A stretch of 64,000 bases of DNA from Oceanithermus desulfurans. Its GTDB lineage: Bacteria > Deinococcota > Deinococci > Deinococcales > Marinithermaceae. Shown here one piece after another: positions 1-8,502 of this stretch (position 1 is the stretch's first letter; every line of letters begins with the position of its first letter). The stretch covers positions 58,468 to 122,467 of the forward strand of contig NZ_JACHEZ010000008.1 in NCBI RefSeq assembly GCF_014201675.1. The letters run 5' to 3'. Under the pieces are notes generated by a model, which saw only the letters and a program-made list of their open reading frames with translations, made no database searches and had not been told where the DNA came from. The position numbers and the translations under genes were made by a program.

Positions 1-167
1 GCCTCCACCTGCGCGCGGTCCAATCCCTGCAGATAAAACAAGCGCGCGCGCCGTACGGCGCGCGCGCCCAGTTCGCGGGCCAGCAGCTCCGCGTCCGCCC
101 CTCCGTGCACCCCCGTCACCTCGACGACGAAGGTCGCCTGCAACTCCTCACCCTGTGAACGGTTCAA
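1..167 (-). CDS. N-terminal fragment, possibly large-type FGAM synthase (PurL)
   Basis: This gene runs off the left edge; only about 55 N-terminal codons are visible. Translation from a TTG at 167 contains FVVEVTG and RARLFYLQGL, resembling the N-terminal domain of phosphoribosylformylglycinamidine synthases of the larger PurL type, which make FGAM in purine synthesis. The TTG at 167 has GAGGGTGA about 5 nt upstream; an in-frame stop near 206 limits the start. A second TTG at 143 is possible but its Shine-Dalgarno-like GGTGAGGAG abuts it. The family call rests on a short, weakly conserved segment and is tentative. The gene diverges from the secreted protein at 326. Confidence 0.4.
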   Translation of the reverse strand, partial: MNRSQGEELQATFVVEVTGVHGGADAELLARELGARAVRRARLFYLQGLDRAQVE

Positions 168-313
168 TGCGTCACCCTCACCCCGTGTTTTATGGAAAAG
201 TCAGCACCAAGAAGAGCACGACGTCACCCTACGCCCCCGTTATACCAACCCGCCGGTACGATTGAACACCCCGGGACGTCGTCTGGAATACCTATTTGAA
301 CGGGAAAATTGGG

Positions 314-319
314 TAGCTT
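314..319 (+). promoter_or_regulatory. -10 box of a leaderless promoter
   Basis: TAGCTT lies 6 nt before the ATG at 326, the same geometry seen at many genes in this window. No convincing -35 element is visible. The box is degenerate. Confidence 0.35.
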
Positions 320-325
320 CGAGCC

Positions 326-814
326 ATGCGAAAACCCTTACCCTTCCCCAACCGGACTCTCGTGCTGCTGTTTGTTCTGGCAACCGCGCACGCCTCCGCA
401 CCCTCCCCACAAAAGGTTTTCGATAGCTACCGCGAAGCTCTGCTGGCGCACGACTTCGCCGCCTGGAAATCCACGCTCGCAGAGGAAGCCCTCGCCGACT
501 TGGACGACGCCGCCCGCCAGCTGGTCCAGCGGCGCGGCATCACGCTGGACGAGGCCTGGGCCTACGCCTTCGATCTGTTCGCCGAGATGGAGGCCTGCGC
601 CCGGGACTACAGCGAGCTCTGGAGCCGGATCGGCGAACGCGAGGCGCAGGTCGCCTACCGCTTCCGCGACGCCTGCACCCGCGAGGACATGCGAAAGCAT
701 CCCGAACGTTACGAAGGCGTCGAGCTGATCGAAACCGTTCGCGTGGAGTTCGTACGCGAGGCGGACGGCTGGAAAGTCTTGCGCACCGTGGCCCCGGCCA
801 CGGCCAAGGAGTAA
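326..814 (+). CDS. secreted protein of unknown function
   Basis: A 162-aa protein with a basic N-terminus, a hydrophobic core (LVLLFVLA) and a likely signal peptidase site after AHASA around residue 25, so it is probably exported. The mature part is alpha-rich and acidic, with ...VFDSYREALLAHDFAAW... and a C-terminal ...VEFVREADGWKVLRT... strand pattern reminiscent of NTF2/SnoaL-like folds that end in a 'DGWKV' strand. That resemblance is an inference. One Cys pair (residues about 92 and 115) could form a disulfide after export. It is a single-gene unit, convergent with the DUF6062 gene 6 nt downstream. Confidence 0.7.
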   Translation: MRKPLPFPNRTLVLLFVLATAHASAPSPQKVFDSYREALLAHDFAAWKSTLAEEALADLDDAARQLVQRRGITLDEAWAYAFDLFAEMEACARDYSELWSRIGEREAQVAYRFRDACTREDMRKHPERYEGVELIETVRVEFVREADGWKVLRTVAPATAKE

Positions 815-820
815 CCGGGA

Positions 821-1396
821 TTAGACCTCGCCGCCCAGCGCCCGGATCGCCCGCAGCCAGGCATCACCCTCGGGGCCCATGGGCTCGTGGGTGTGGCGGT
901 GGTCGTACTTTCTCTGGAAGGCGTCAAGGTCGTCCAGGATCTGCCGCAACCGCACGCGCAGCAGCCCGGCCAGCTCGCCTTCGGGAAGGTCGCGCAGGTG
1001 GCGCAGGCAGACGAAACCGCGGCCGCGTTCCAGCGCCTTGCGCACCGCCTCGAGGGGCAGCGACCGCAGACTCTCCAGGTAGCGGCCTTCGGCGGCGGCC
1101 TGCACCTCGCAGGCAGGGCAGCGCACCCGCGCGTGGGGGTGCTCCAGCTCGGCGGCGAGGAGGTCCTGGGTGAGGATGGCCAGGGGGAAGGCCGGCGCCT
1201 CCAGGTCGCGCGCCTCGCGCCAGTGGCGGCCGCAGAGCCCCCCGCGGCGGCGCCAGTCGTCGCGGAGGGCGGGGTCGTTGATCCCGCCCTCGATGACCCC
1301 CGCCAGGTAGCCGCGCGCCGCCTTGCGGGCCAGCGTGCAGACCGGGCAGCGGGGCTCTGCGAACGCCTCGAGGACTTCGTGTTCGCTCAGGTGCAC
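821..1396 (-). CDS. DUF6062-type cysteine-rich protein
   Basis: A 191-aa soluble protein starting with GTG 3 nt after the tlyA stop, so it is the last gene of a three-gene operon. It carries four Cys/His pairs typical of DUF6062: CPVC (about residues 18-21), CGRH (55-58), CPAC (94-97) and CLRH (130-133), spaced as two repeats of CPxC...CxRH. This suggests two zinc- or metal-binding half-sites. The biochemical function of the family is not known to me. Position after the rRNA methylase TlyA suggests only co-expression. Confidence 0.75.
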   Translation of the reverse strand: MHLSEHEVLEAFAEPRCPVCTLARKAARGYLAGVIEGGINDPALRDDWRRRGGLCGRHWREARDLEAPAFPLAILTQDLLAAELEHPHARVRCPACEVQAAAEGRYLESLRSLPLEAVRKALERGRGFVCLRHLRDLPEGELAGLLRVRLRQILDDLDAFQRKYDHRHTHEPMGPEGDAWLRAIRALGGEV

Positions 1397-1399
1397 GCT

Positions 1400-2137
1400 T
1401 CAGCTTACGCCCGCAGACGGCCGTTCCAGGTAGAGCCAGAACTCCCGGTTGCCCTCCCTGCCCGGCAGGGGGCTCTCGGCCTCGCCCGCCACCCGGAACC
1501 CGGCCTCCCGGGCGGCCGCCTTCACCCGTTCGAGCGCCCGCCTGCGCTGGGCCTCGTCCCGCACCACCCCGGCGTGGCTCCCGGGCTCGAGCTCGAACTG
1601 GGGCTTGACGAGGACGAGCGCCCGGCCGCCGGGCCGGATCAGGCGCGGCAGGTTGGGCAGGATCAGAGTGCTGGAGATGAAGGAAACGTCCATCACCGCG
1701 CCGTCCAGCGGCTCGGGCAGCGCCTCCAGGTGGCGGGCGTTGACCCCTTCCATCACCACCACCCGCGGATCCGCGCGCAGGCGCGGGTGCAGCTGGCCGT
1801 GGCCCACGTCCAGCGCGTAGACCCTGCGGGCGCCGCGCTCGAGCAGCACCTGGGTGAAACCGCCGGTGCCCGCGCCCACGTCGGCCCAGACCTCCCCTGC
1901 GGGCTCGAGCTCGAAGGCAGCGAGCGCCCCCAACAGCTTGTGGGCCGCCCGCCCCACGTAGGGCGCGGGGCCGCGAACCTCGATGGTGGCCTCCGGCCCC
2001 ACCCGGTGGCTGGGCTTGGTCACCACCGCGCCGTCGACCCGCACCCGGCCGGCGCGGATCAGCTCCTGGGCCTTGGCGCGGCTTTCCACCAGGCCGCGCG
2101 CGGCCAGGGCCACGTCCAGTCGGACCCGTTCAGCCAT
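1400..2137 (-). CDS. tlyA: TlyA family rRNA (cytidine-2'-O)-methyltransferase
   Basis: A 245-aa member of the TlyA/hemolysin A family, which methylates ribose 2'-O of cytidines in 16S and 23S rRNA. An S4 RNA-binding domain covers about residues 4-60, followed by a Rossmann SAM domain with DVGAGTGG at 86-93. The RrmJ-type catalytic tetrad is visible as K67, D150 (MDVSFIS), K178 (LVKPQFE) and E232 (NREFWLYL). The ATG at 2137 gives the usual family N-terminus and overlaps the upstream small gene by 8 nt, so the two are translationally coupled. Confidence 0.93.
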   Translation of the reverse strand: MAERVRLDVALAARGLVESRAKAQELIRAGRVRVDGAVVTKPSHRVGPEATIEVRGPAPYVGRAAHKLLGALAAFELEPAGEVWADVGAGTGGFTQVLLERGARRVYALDVGHGQLHPRLRADPRVVVMEGVNARHLEALPEPLDGAVMDVSFISSTLILPNLPRLIRPGGRALVLVKPQFELEPGSHAGVVRDEAQRRRALERVKAAAREAGFRVAGEAESPLPGREGNREFWLYLERPSAGVS

Positions 2138-2396
2138 GCACCCCGACGTCGAGCCGCCGCAGGATCTCCACCAGCGGCGCCTCGTCCGAAAGCGCCGCCT
2201 CGTCCTCGACGAGGCGCCACAACCCCGTACGCAGGTTGCCTCGCAGCCGTCTTCGCCCACCCGGCAGGCGGACCTCCACCTCGCCGAAGGGGGCCTCGAG
2301 GGTCAGGCCGGGCTCGAAGCCGAGGGCCCGCGCCACCTCGCGGCGCGCCGCCTGCATCCGGCTCTCCCAGGTGTCCCAGTTCACGTCGACCACCAC
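2130..2396 (-). CDS. small protein of unknown function, first gene of tlyA operon
   Basis: An 88-aa soluble protein starting with GTG-GTG at 2396. A GATAAT box lies 5 nt before the start, implying a leaderless transcript that continues into tlyA. The protein has a charged helical N-terminus (WESRMQAARREVARALGF) and a C-terminal part rich in acidic residues (VEDEAALSDEAPLVEIL). No recognised motif, signal peptide or membrane segment. It ends inside the first codons of tlyA. Confidence 0.6.
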   Translation of the reverse strand: MVVDVNWDTWESRMQAARREVARALGFEPGLTLEAPFGEVEVRLPGGRRRLRGNLRTGLWRLVEDEAALSDEAPLVEILRRLDVGVHG

Positions 2397-2461
2397 CCCC
2401 GATTATCGCACGCGCCCGCCCCGCGCCGGTCCTGCTATGCTGCGTACCACAGGGGGGCATC

Positions 2462-3544
2462 ATGAAACGAATCCTAAGCGGTGGCTTGCTGGTGTTCGCG
2501 CTGGCCTGGGCGCAGGGGGTGGGGCTCGAGCCCGTGGCCACGGGGCTGGACAAGCCGCTCTACCTCACCCAGGAACCGGGCGGTCCGCTCCTCGTGCTCG
2601 AGCAGCGGGGGCGCGTCCTGGCGCTCGCAGGCGCGAAGAAGACGCTCTGGCTGGACGTGCGCAAGAAGGTGAGCTGCTGCGGCGAGCGGGGGCTTCTGGG
2701 CCTGGCCTTCCACCCCGGCTACGCGCAGAACCGCCGCTTCTTCCTCAACTACACCGACCGCCGCGGCCGCACCGTGATCGAGGAGTACCGCGCCGGGCGG
2801 CCCTACCGGGTGCTGCTCACCATCGACCAGCCCTACGCCAACCACAACGGGGGGCACCTCGCCTTCGGCCCCGACGGCTACCTCTACATCGGCACCGGCG
2901 ACGGCGGTTCGGGGGGCGACCCCCAGGGCCACGCCCAGAACCCCGGGAGCCTGCTGGGCAAGATGCTGCGCATCGACGTGGACCGCGGTGATCCCTACGC
3001 CGTCCCCGAGGACAACCCCTTCGTGGCCAACCCCAGGTACCGTCCGGAGATCTGGGCGCTGGGGCTACGCAACCCCTGGCGCTACAGCTTCGACCGCGAA
3101 ACCGGCGACCTCTTCATCGCCGACGTGGGCCAGAACAAGTGGGAAGAGGTGGACTACGTCCCTGCGCCGATGAGCACGAGCGGCGGCTGGAACTTCGGCT
3201 GGAACATCATGGAGGGCAACCACTGCTTCAAGCCCGCCAAGAACTGCAAGCGCGCGGGCCTGGTGCCGCCCATCCTCGAGTACGGCCACGACCAGGGGTG
3301 CTCGATCACCGGCGGCTACGTCTACCGCGGGCGGGCCATCCCCGAGCTGGTGGGGGCCTACATCTACGGCGACTACTGCAGCGGCAAGGTCTGGGCCGCC
3401 CGCTGGACCGGGGACCGCTGGCAGAGCGAGCTGCTGCTCCAGACCAAGCTGCGCATCAGCAGCTTTGGCGAGGACGCCGCCGGCGAGGTCTACCTGGTCG
3501 ACCACGGCGGCGGCGCGGTCTACCGGCTGGTTCCGGCGCGCTGA
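2462..3544 (+). CDS. secreted PQQ-dependent sugar dehydrogenase (GSDH family)
   Basis: A 360-aa protein with a signal peptide (about residues 1-18, ending AWAQ) and one glucose/sorbosone dehydrogenase beta-propeller domain. Family motifs include NHNGGHLAFGPDGYLYIGTGDG (about residues 123-143, broken here as a motif region), GKMLRIDVD, LGLRNPWRYSFD and FIADVGQNKWEEVDYV. Soluble relatives oxidise aldose sugars with PQQ and Ca2+ in the periplasm. CCGERG and paired cysteines near CFKPAKNC and CSITGG may form disulfides. The ATG follows AGGGGGGC with 3 nt spacing, and TATGCT about 22 nt upstream may be its -10. The 3' end overlaps the convergent pseudouridine synthase by 25 nt. Confidence 0.9.
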   Translation: MKRILSGGLLVFALAWAQGVGLEPVATGLDKPLYLTQEPGGPLLVLEQRGRVLALAGAKKTLWLDVRKKVSCCGERGLLGLAFHPGYAQNRRFFLNYTDRRGRTVIEEYRAGRPYRVLLTIDQPYANHNGGHLAFGPDGYLYIGTGDGGSGGDPQGHAQNPGSLLGKMLRIDVDRGDPYAVPEDNPFVANPRYRPEIWALGLRNPWRYSFDRETGDLFIADVGQNKWEEVDYVPAPMSTSGGWNFGWNIMEGNHCFKPAKNCKRAGLVPPILEYGHDQGCSITGGYVYRGRAIPELVGAYIYGDYCSGKVWAARWTGDRWQSELLLQTKLRISSFGEDAAGEVYLVDHGGGAVYRLVPAR

Positions 3545-4446
3545 ACCCCTTCGGGCCAGACCCCGCCCGCGACCTCCCAGCCGCGGGCCATGTCTTCGGG
3601 CACGGGGGCGGTGAAGCTCAGGATCTTGCCGCTCTTCGGGTGCGGCACCCGCAGCTCGTAGGCGTGCAGCGCCAGACGGTCGATGAACGGCGAGGGCTTG
3701 CCGTAGAGGGGATCGGCCCAGATGGGGGTGTGCAGGTGCTTGAGGTGCACCCGGATCTGGTGGGTGCGGCCGGTGTGGGGCCGCGCCTCGACGAGGGCCC
3801 GCCCCCCGGCCTCGGCGACCACCTCGAAGTCGGTCTCGGCGTAGCGCGCCTTGATGCCGCCGGTGTGCATCTTGAAGCGGTGCACCGGGTGACGACCGAT
3901 GGGCGCGATCACCGTGGTGTTCGCGGGCACCCCCTCGGTCAGGGCGACGTAGCGCTTGAAGACGAAACGCTGCTTGAAGGCGTCGGCGAGCCGCCTGAGC
4001 GCCGCCTCGTGCCGGGCCACGACGATCACCCCCGAGGTCTCCTTGTCGAGCCGGTGCACGATCCCGGGCCGCACCGGCTCGCCCCCGGGCTCGACCCAGC
4101 GGCCCAGCAGGGCGTTGACCAGCGTGCCGCGCGTTACCCCGGGGGCCGGGTGGGTGACCATGCCCGCGGGCTTGTTGACGACGACCATGTCCTCGTCCTC
4201 GTAAAGGATCTCGACGCTCAGGTCCTCGGCCTCGACGCGCGCGGGGGGCTCGGGCGGCACCTCCACCTCGACCCGCTCGCCGGCGAGGCGGCGGGCCGGC
4301 TTGGTGACCACCTCGCCGGCGACGCGCACGTGGCCGCCGCTGATCCAGGCCTGCGCGCGGGCGCGGCTCACCCCCAGCGCCCGCGCCAGCGCCTGATCCA
4401 GACGCTCGCCCTCGGCTTCGAAGACGTGGGAACCCTGCACCTTCAC
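3520..4446 (-). CDS. RluD-type 23S rRNA pseudouridine synthase
   Basis: A 308-aa protein with an N-terminal S4 domain (about residues 10-70) and a RluA-family catalytic domain. The catalytic aspartate lies in HRLDKETSG (about residues 135-143), and the family motifs NKPAGMVTHP and ARPHTGRTHQIRVH are intact. This is the layout of RluD, which makes pseudouridines in helix 69 of 23S rRNA; RluC or RluB specificity cannot be excluded. The GTG at 4446 is 6 nt after a TATGAT box and has no Shine-Dalgarno, so the mRNA is probably leaderless. A longer in-frame extension upstream lacks family similarity. Confidence 0.9.
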   Translation of the reverse strand: MKVQGSHVFEAEGERLDQALARALGVSRARAQAWISGGHVRVAGEVVTKPARRLAGERVEVEVPPEPPARVEAEDLSVEILYEDEDMVVVNKPAGMVTHPAPGVTRGTLVNALLGRWVEPGGEPVRPGIVHRLDKETSGVIVVARHEAALRRLADAFKQRFVFKRYVALTEGVPANTTVIAPIGRHPVHRFKMHTGGIKARYAETDFEVVAEAGGRALVEARPHTGRTHQIRVHLKHLHTPIWADPLYGKPSPFIDRLALHAYELRVPHPKSGKILSFTAPVPEDMARGWEVAGGVWPEGVQRAGTSR

Positions 4447-4452
4447 CCGACC

Positions 4453-4489
4453 ATCATAGCCGCCGCGGGTGAGAGCCCCCAAGTAGAAT
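4453..4489. promoter_or_regulatory. divergent leaderless promoters of rluD-like and NlpC genes
   Basis: Minus-strand TATGAT occupies 4453-4458, 6 nt before the GTG at 4446, with TTGGGG 18 nt further upstream as -35. Plus-strand TAGAAT occupies 4484-4489, 6 nt before the ATG at 4496. The two core promoters overlap in a 50-bp intergenic space, so the genes may compete for RNA polymerase. Confidence 0.7.
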
Positions 4490-4495
4490 GGGCGA

Positions 4496-5731
4496 ATGCC
4501 GCACGTCCTCTCGCCGCACGCCGGCGCGCCGCTCGCGGACCCTGGGTTCTGGGCCGGGCGCTGGCGGGGCCGGTTCGACCCCGGAGCGCCGGCGGTCGTG
4601 AACCCGCGCCTCGCCGAGCGCTCCCGGGCGCTGTGGGACCCGCTCGAGCTGGGGCCGGTGGCGCCGGCGGCGCTGGGGGAATGGATCGAGGCGGCCCGGG
4701 TCCCGGACGCGTGGTGGGCGGTCCTGGACGGCCGCCCCAGCGACGAAGCGGCACGGGCGCAGCTGCGCGCACGGCTGAACCTCGAAGGGCTGCGGCCCTT
4801 CAAGGCCGACCGCTACGGCCTCACCCTCGGCCGCGCCAACCTGCGCGCCCTGCCTACCGCCGCGCGCGGCCACAAGACCAACGACGAGGACGGCTTCGAC
4901 CGCCTGCAGCACACCGCGCTCGAGCCGCTCACGCCGCTGGCGCTGCTGCACCCCAGCCGCGATGGGGCGTGGTGGTTCGTCCAGGCCCCCGACTACCGCG
5001 GCTGGATCCGCGCCCGCGAACTGGCCTGGACCGAACTTCCCGGCGAGATCGCCAACCTGCTGGCGCAGCCGGGGCCGGTCCTTCTGAGCCCCACCGCCGA
5101 ACTGGAAACCGCCTGCGGCGCCACCCTGCTGCAGATGGGCAGCCGGCTGCCGGGGCTGCGCGGCGGCATGCTCGCCTACCCCGCCCGTGACGAACACGGC
5201 CAGCTGCTCTGGAGCAAGGCCCGCCTCCGCGGCGCCCCCGAGCTCGCCCCCGAACCCCCGCCCCTCACCCCCGAGGCCTTCTTCGCCCGCGCCCTCGCCC
5301 CGCTGGGCCGCCCCTACGGCTGGGGCGGCCTCACCCCCGAAGGGCCCGGCCTCGACTGCTCGCGCTTCGTCCAGGACGTCTTCAAGGTCTTCGGGTACCG
5401 CCTGCCGCGCGACGCCTCGGCGCAGTGCGCCGCCACCCGTCCGGCGATCGCCTTCGACGCCGGCGAACCCCACGAGGCGCGGGCGCGCAAGCTGGCCGAG
5501 CTCGACGCCGGTCCCGCCCTCCTATGCATGCCGGGGCACGTCATGCTCTACCTGGGCTCGGTGGACGGCTGTCACCACGCAGCGCACGCCTTCTGGGCCT
5601 ACAAGCGGCGGGAGAACGGCGGCGAGGTCACCGTTCCGGTGCGCCGGGTGGTGGTCACCAGCCTCGACCTGGGGCGCGGAACCGACGCGGGCTCACTCCT
5701 CGAGCGGCTCACCTCGGTGAACCTGCTTTAG
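4496..5731 (+). CDS. NlpC/P60 peptidase with SH3-like domain
   Basis: A 411-aa protein. Residues about 1-110 resemble the helical stabilising region of SH3b1/NlpC-type hydrolases, residues about 115-235 form SH3b-like repeats (GWIRARELAWTELP), and about 255-385 is the NlpC/P60 cysteine peptidase. The nucleophile is C288 in GLDCSRFVQDVF and the base is H348 in PGHVMLYLG. Such enzymes cleave gamma-D-Glu-diaminoacid bonds in peptidoglycan peptides, often in cell-wall recycling. No signal peptide is evident, so it may act in the cytoplasm or need a different export route. The start follows a -10 box by 6 nt. Its end overlaps convergent panE by 39 nt. Confidence 0.85.
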   Translation: MPHVLSPHAGAPLADPGFWAGRWRGRFDPGAPAVVNPRLAERSRALWDPLELGPVAPAALGEWIEAARVPDAWWAVLDGRPSDEAARAQLRARLNLEGLRPFKADRYGLTLGRANLRALPTAARGHKTNDEDGFDRLQHTALEPLTPLALLHPSRDGAWWFVQAPDYRGWIRARELAWTELPGEIANLLAQPGPVLLSPTAELETACGATLLQMGSRLPGLRGGMLAYPARDEHGQLLWSKARLRGAPELAPEPPPLTPEAFFARALAPLGRPYGWGGLTPEGPGLDCSRFVQDVFKVFGYRLPRDASAQCAATRPAIAFDAGEPHEARARKLAELDAGPALLCMPGHVMLYLGSVDGCHHAAHAFWAYKRRENGGEVTVPVRRVVVTSLDLGRGTDAGSLLERLTSVNLL

Positions 5732-6583
5732 GGCGCGCACCATGCGGTAGAGGGCCTCGTGGCGCGGCAGCGCCCGGCCCCCGGCGCGCCCCCAGGCGAG
5801 CAAAACCCCGGTGATCTCTTCGATCTCCGTGGGCCGTCCGGCGCGCACGTCGGCGCGCATGCTGCTGGTGTTGGCCGCGGTCGCGGCCAGAACCCGGCGG
5901 ATCCGACCGAGCAGGGTCTCGGGATCGGGCAGGGGGCCGCGCGCCGCCAGCACCGGGTGCATCTCCAACACCAGGTCGCGCACCGTGGGCCAGAGCTCGG
6001 GCTCGAGGAGTCCTCCGTTGGGCACGTCCAGCACCGCGGTGAGCGGATTGACGACCAGGTTCACGGCCAGCTTCTCGAGCCGGCGCGCCGCGACCTCGGG
6101 CGTGGCCGCGGCCGGCAGCCCCGCCTCCGTGAGGCGCTCGGCGAGCGCCGCGAAGGCCGGCGGCAGCCAGGTCTCCCCCGCGGCCACCCAGACGGTGCGC
6201 CCCGCTTCGCGCATGGCCGCGGCCGTCGTGGCTCCCTGGTCGACGAGCCGCCCCTCCCCCGCCGCCGCACGCAGCCGCTCCCGCACCCAGCCGTTCTGCA
6301 GGCTGAGCACGCCCTCCCGGGCGAGCCCGCCCGCCACCCGCGCGGCCGCCTCGGTGTCGGGTCCCTTGACCAGCACGACCGCCCAGCGGGCCGGAGGCGC
6401 CTCTTCGGGGCCGAAGACCGGCACGCGCACGCGCTCCGAACGCCCCGAGGGATGGACGAGCTCGAAGCCTTCCCCGAGCTCGGCGGCCCGCTCCCGCGAG
6501 CGCGCTACCAGCGCGGTGGGCACGACCGCGGCCAGGCGCGCGGCGAAGACGCGGCCGAGCGCCCCCGGCCCCACCACGGCCAC
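5693..6583 (-). CDS. panE: 2-dehydropantoate 2-reductase
   Basis: A 296-aa NADPH-dependent ketopantoate reductase of the ApbA/PanE family, giving pantoate for coenzyme A synthesis. The N-terminal Rossmann motif VVGPGALG starts at residue 3; the C-terminal helical domain holds the conserved K in RRLEKLAVNLVVNPLTA (about residue 171) and NTSSMRADVRAGRPTEIEEI, the usual substrate-binding signature. It starts with GTG 7 nt after panB and is cotranscribed with it, so two steps of pantoate synthesis are linked. No in-frame ATG precedes the GTG. Confidence 0.92.
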   Translation of the reverse strand: MAVVGPGALGRVFAARLAAVVPTALVARSRERAAELGEGFELVHPSGRSERVRVPVFGPEEAPPARWAVVLVKGPDTEAAARVAGGLAREGVLSLQNGWVRERLRAAAGEGRLVDQGATTAAAMREAGRTVWVAAGETWLPPAFAALAERLTEAGLPAAATPEVAARRLEKLAVNLVVNPLTAVLDVPNGGLLEPELWPTVRDLVLEMHPVLAARGPLPDPETLLGRIRRVLAATAANTSSMRADVRAGRPTEIEEITGVLLAWGRAGGRALPRHEALYRMVRALKQVHRGEPLEE

Positions 6584-6590
6584 CTCGAAA

Positions 6591-7421
6591 TCAGGATTCC
6601 TTACCGTAGAGCCCCTCCAGCGCGGATTCGTCCATCGCGAAGCCGTGTTCGTCCGCGGGGAACGCCCCCGAGCGCACGTCGGCGGCGTAGGCGGCGATCG
6701 CGTCGCGGATCAGCGCCCCGCCCTCCAGGTAGCGGCGCACGAACTTGGGCTTGAAGCGGTCGAAGACGCCGATCAGGTCGTGGAAGACGAGCACCTGGCC
6801 ATCGGTGGCCGCGCCCGCGCCGATGCCGACCGTCGGCACCGCCAGCCGCTCGGTCACCAACGCCGCCAGCGGCGCCGGCACCATCTCCAGCACCACCCCC
6901 CAAACCCCCGCGTCGGCGAGCGCGCGCGCGTCCGCGAGCAGGCGCTCGGCCGCTTCCGGGGTCTTGCCCTGCACCTTGTAGCCGCCCAGCGAGCTCGCGG
7001 TCTGCGGGGTGAGGCCCACGTGCCCCAGCACCGGCACCCCCGCGGCGACCAGCGCCCGCACCACCTCCAGCTTGGCCCCCTCGAGCTTGACCGAGTCGGC
7101 TCCGCCCTCCTTGACGAGCCGCTCGGCCGCCGCCAGCGCCCGCTCGGAGGTGGCGTCGGCGAGGAAGGGCAGGTCGGCGACGAGGTGCACTCCGGGCGCG
7201 CCTCTTCGGGCAGCCTTGGTGTGGTGCAGCACCTCCTCCAGGGTCACGGGTACGGTGCTGTCGTAGCCCAGGACCACCATCCCCAGCGAGTCGCCGACGA
7301 GCAGCACGTCCACGCCCGCTTCGGCGGCCAGCTTGGCCGTCGGGTAGTCGTAGGCCGTGAGCATCACCAGCGATCCCCGGCCTTTGCGGGACTTCAGTTC
7401 GGGAATCGTCAACTTGGCCAC
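6591..7421 (-). CDS. panB: 3-methyl-2-oxobutanoate hydroxymethyltransferase
   Basis: A 276-aa ketopantoate hydroxymethyltransferase, which adds a hydroxymethyl group from methylene-THF to 2-oxoisovalerate. Characteristic motifs are present: LTAYDYPTAKLAAEAGVD, LLVGDSLGMVVLGYDSTVPVT split along residues 22-60, GHVGLTPQ and GIGAGAATDGQVLV. The metal-binding D43 and D-rich loop are intact. It starts with GTG at 7421, 6 nt after a TAGAAT box, so it is leaderless, and it heads the panB-panE operon. Confidence 0.95.
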   Translation of the reverse strand: MAKLTIPELKSRKGRGSLVMLTAYDYPTAKLAAEAGVDVLLVGDSLGMVVLGYDSTVPVTLEEVLHHTKAARRGAPGVHLVADLPFLADATSERALAAAERLVKEGGADSVKLEGAKLEVVRALVAAGVPVLGHVGLTPQTASSLGGYKVQGKTPEAAERLLADARALADAGVWGVVLEMVPAPLAALVTERLAVPTVGIGAGAATDGQVLVFHDLIGVFDRFKPKFVRRYLEGGALIRDAIAAYAADVRSGAFPADEHGFAMDESALEGLYGKES

Positions 7422-7427
7422 GCCCGT

Positions 7428-7450
7428 ATTCTACGCGGCCTGCGTATACT
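7428..7450. promoter_or_regulatory. divergent leaderless -10 boxes for panB and HD hydrolase
   Basis: On the minus strand TAGAAT occupies 7428-7433, 6 nt before the panB GTG. On the plus strand TATACT occupies 7445-7450, 6 nt before the ATG at 7457. The intergenic space is only 35 bp, so each -35 region lies inside the opposite transcription unit's start region. Confidence 0.75.
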
Positions 7451-7456
7451 CGTCCC

Positions 7457-8104
7457 ATGCCCTTCGAGCATCCCGACCCCCAGGTGCAGGCCTTCGGCCG
7501 CAGGGTCGAGGCCGAGTTCTCAGACGAGGCGAGCGGCCACGACTGGTGGCACGTCTGGCGGGTGTGGCGGCTGGCGCGGCGCATCGCCGCGGCCGAGGGC
7601 GCCGAGGTGCGCACCTGTGAGCTGGCGGCGCTGGGCCACGACGTCGAGGACCACAAGCTGGGCCGCCCCGCGGGCACCCTCGCGGCCTGGCTCGCGGAAG
7701 CCGGGGTGGACGAAGCGACCGCGGCCCGGGTGGTGGAGATTGCCCAGAGGGTCAGCTTCAAGGGCGCAGGCGTGCCCGACGCGATGCCCACCCTCGAGGG
7801 CCGGGTGGTGCAGGACGCCGACCGCCTCGACGCCATCGGCGCCATCGGCGTCGCCCGCGCCTTCGCCTACGGAGGAGCCCGGGGCCGGCTCCTCTACGAC
7901 CCGCACGAGGCCCCCGAGCGGCACGCCAGCTTCGAGGCCTACCGGAAGACGAACTCGAGCTCGCTGATGCACTTTTACGAAAAGCTCTTCCTGCTCAAGG
8001 ACCGCATGCACACCCCCACGGCCCGGGCGCTGGCCGCGGAGCGCCACGCCTTCATGGAGGCCTACGTGCAGCGCTTCCTCGACGAGTGGGAGGGATACGC
8101 CTAA
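7457..8104 (+). CDS. HD-domain phosphohydrolase (YedJ-like)
   Basis: A 215-aa soluble protein of the HD superfamily. The metal ligands are visible as H32 (HDWWHVWRV), H61-D62 (LGHDVED) and the D120-D125 cluster (QDADRLDAIG), in the order of the uncharacterised YedJ/PA-type HD hydrolases. Substrate is unknown, though relatives act on nucleotides or phosphoesters. The ATG follows TATACT by 6 nt, so the transcript is probably leaderless. It is followed by the repeat-rich island. Confidence 0.85.
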   Translation: MPFEHPDPQVQAFGRRVEAEFSDEASGHDWWHVWRVWRLARRIAAAEGAEVRTCELAALGHDVEDHKLGRPAGTLAAWLAEAGVDEATAARVVEIAQRVSFKGAGVPDAMPTLEGRVVQDADRLDAIGAIGVARAFAYGGARGRLLYDPHEAPERHASFEAYRKTNSSSLMHFYEKLFLLKDRMHTPTARALAAERHAFMEAYVQRFLDEWEGYA

Positions 8105-8239
8105 CACTCCAAGGCTGCGGATCGCCTTGACCCGTCCCGGTAACGGCATGGCATGGGGGTGCAGTGGGCAAAGATGGGTAGACCGCGAACCGGTGCTGCG
8201 CGCACTGGCCGGCACAGCGCACCTCCCAACAAAACCGAT
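8105..8239. other. intergenic lead-in to repeat island
   Basis: No gene is supported here. CAAGGC and GCCTTG at about 8110-8127 form a weak 6-bp stem just after the HD gene and could help end transcription, but there is no T-run. The rest shows no clear pattern. Confidence 0.3.
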
Positions 8240-8369
8240 TCCCCGGGCGAACCCGCGAAGCGGGCGCGACCCGGGCCCATGCCGGGCGGTGACCGCCGTT
8301 CGGTGGCCGCCAGTCTGCCCTGCAACTTGCCCCTTAGCACGTACTACGTACCACGTGCCGCTGTTATCC

Positions 8370-8417
8370 GTCATTCCGAGCGAGCAAACCGCCAGGTTTG
8401 CCAGGCCCGGAATCTTG
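8370..8417. repeat. REP-like palindrome, type II
   Basis: Frame GTCATTCCGAGCGAG ... CCGGAATCTTGC with an inner stem CAAACC/GGTTTG. The mirror copy is at 13080-13127. Confidence 0.8.
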
Positions 8418-8502
8418 CTTGGTGCGGATGAGGGGCTGAGCGCTCGAAGTGCGGACTGCGACAACGGCGCACCTGCTCACTCGTAACTCACAGCCACGAC
8501 AA

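Noticed and set aside
8127..8486. Open frames over the 306-bp repeat (also 13011-13520)
   Set aside because: The two copies give nearly the same translation only because the DNA is the same. There is no start signal, and palindromes interrupt the supposed protein.
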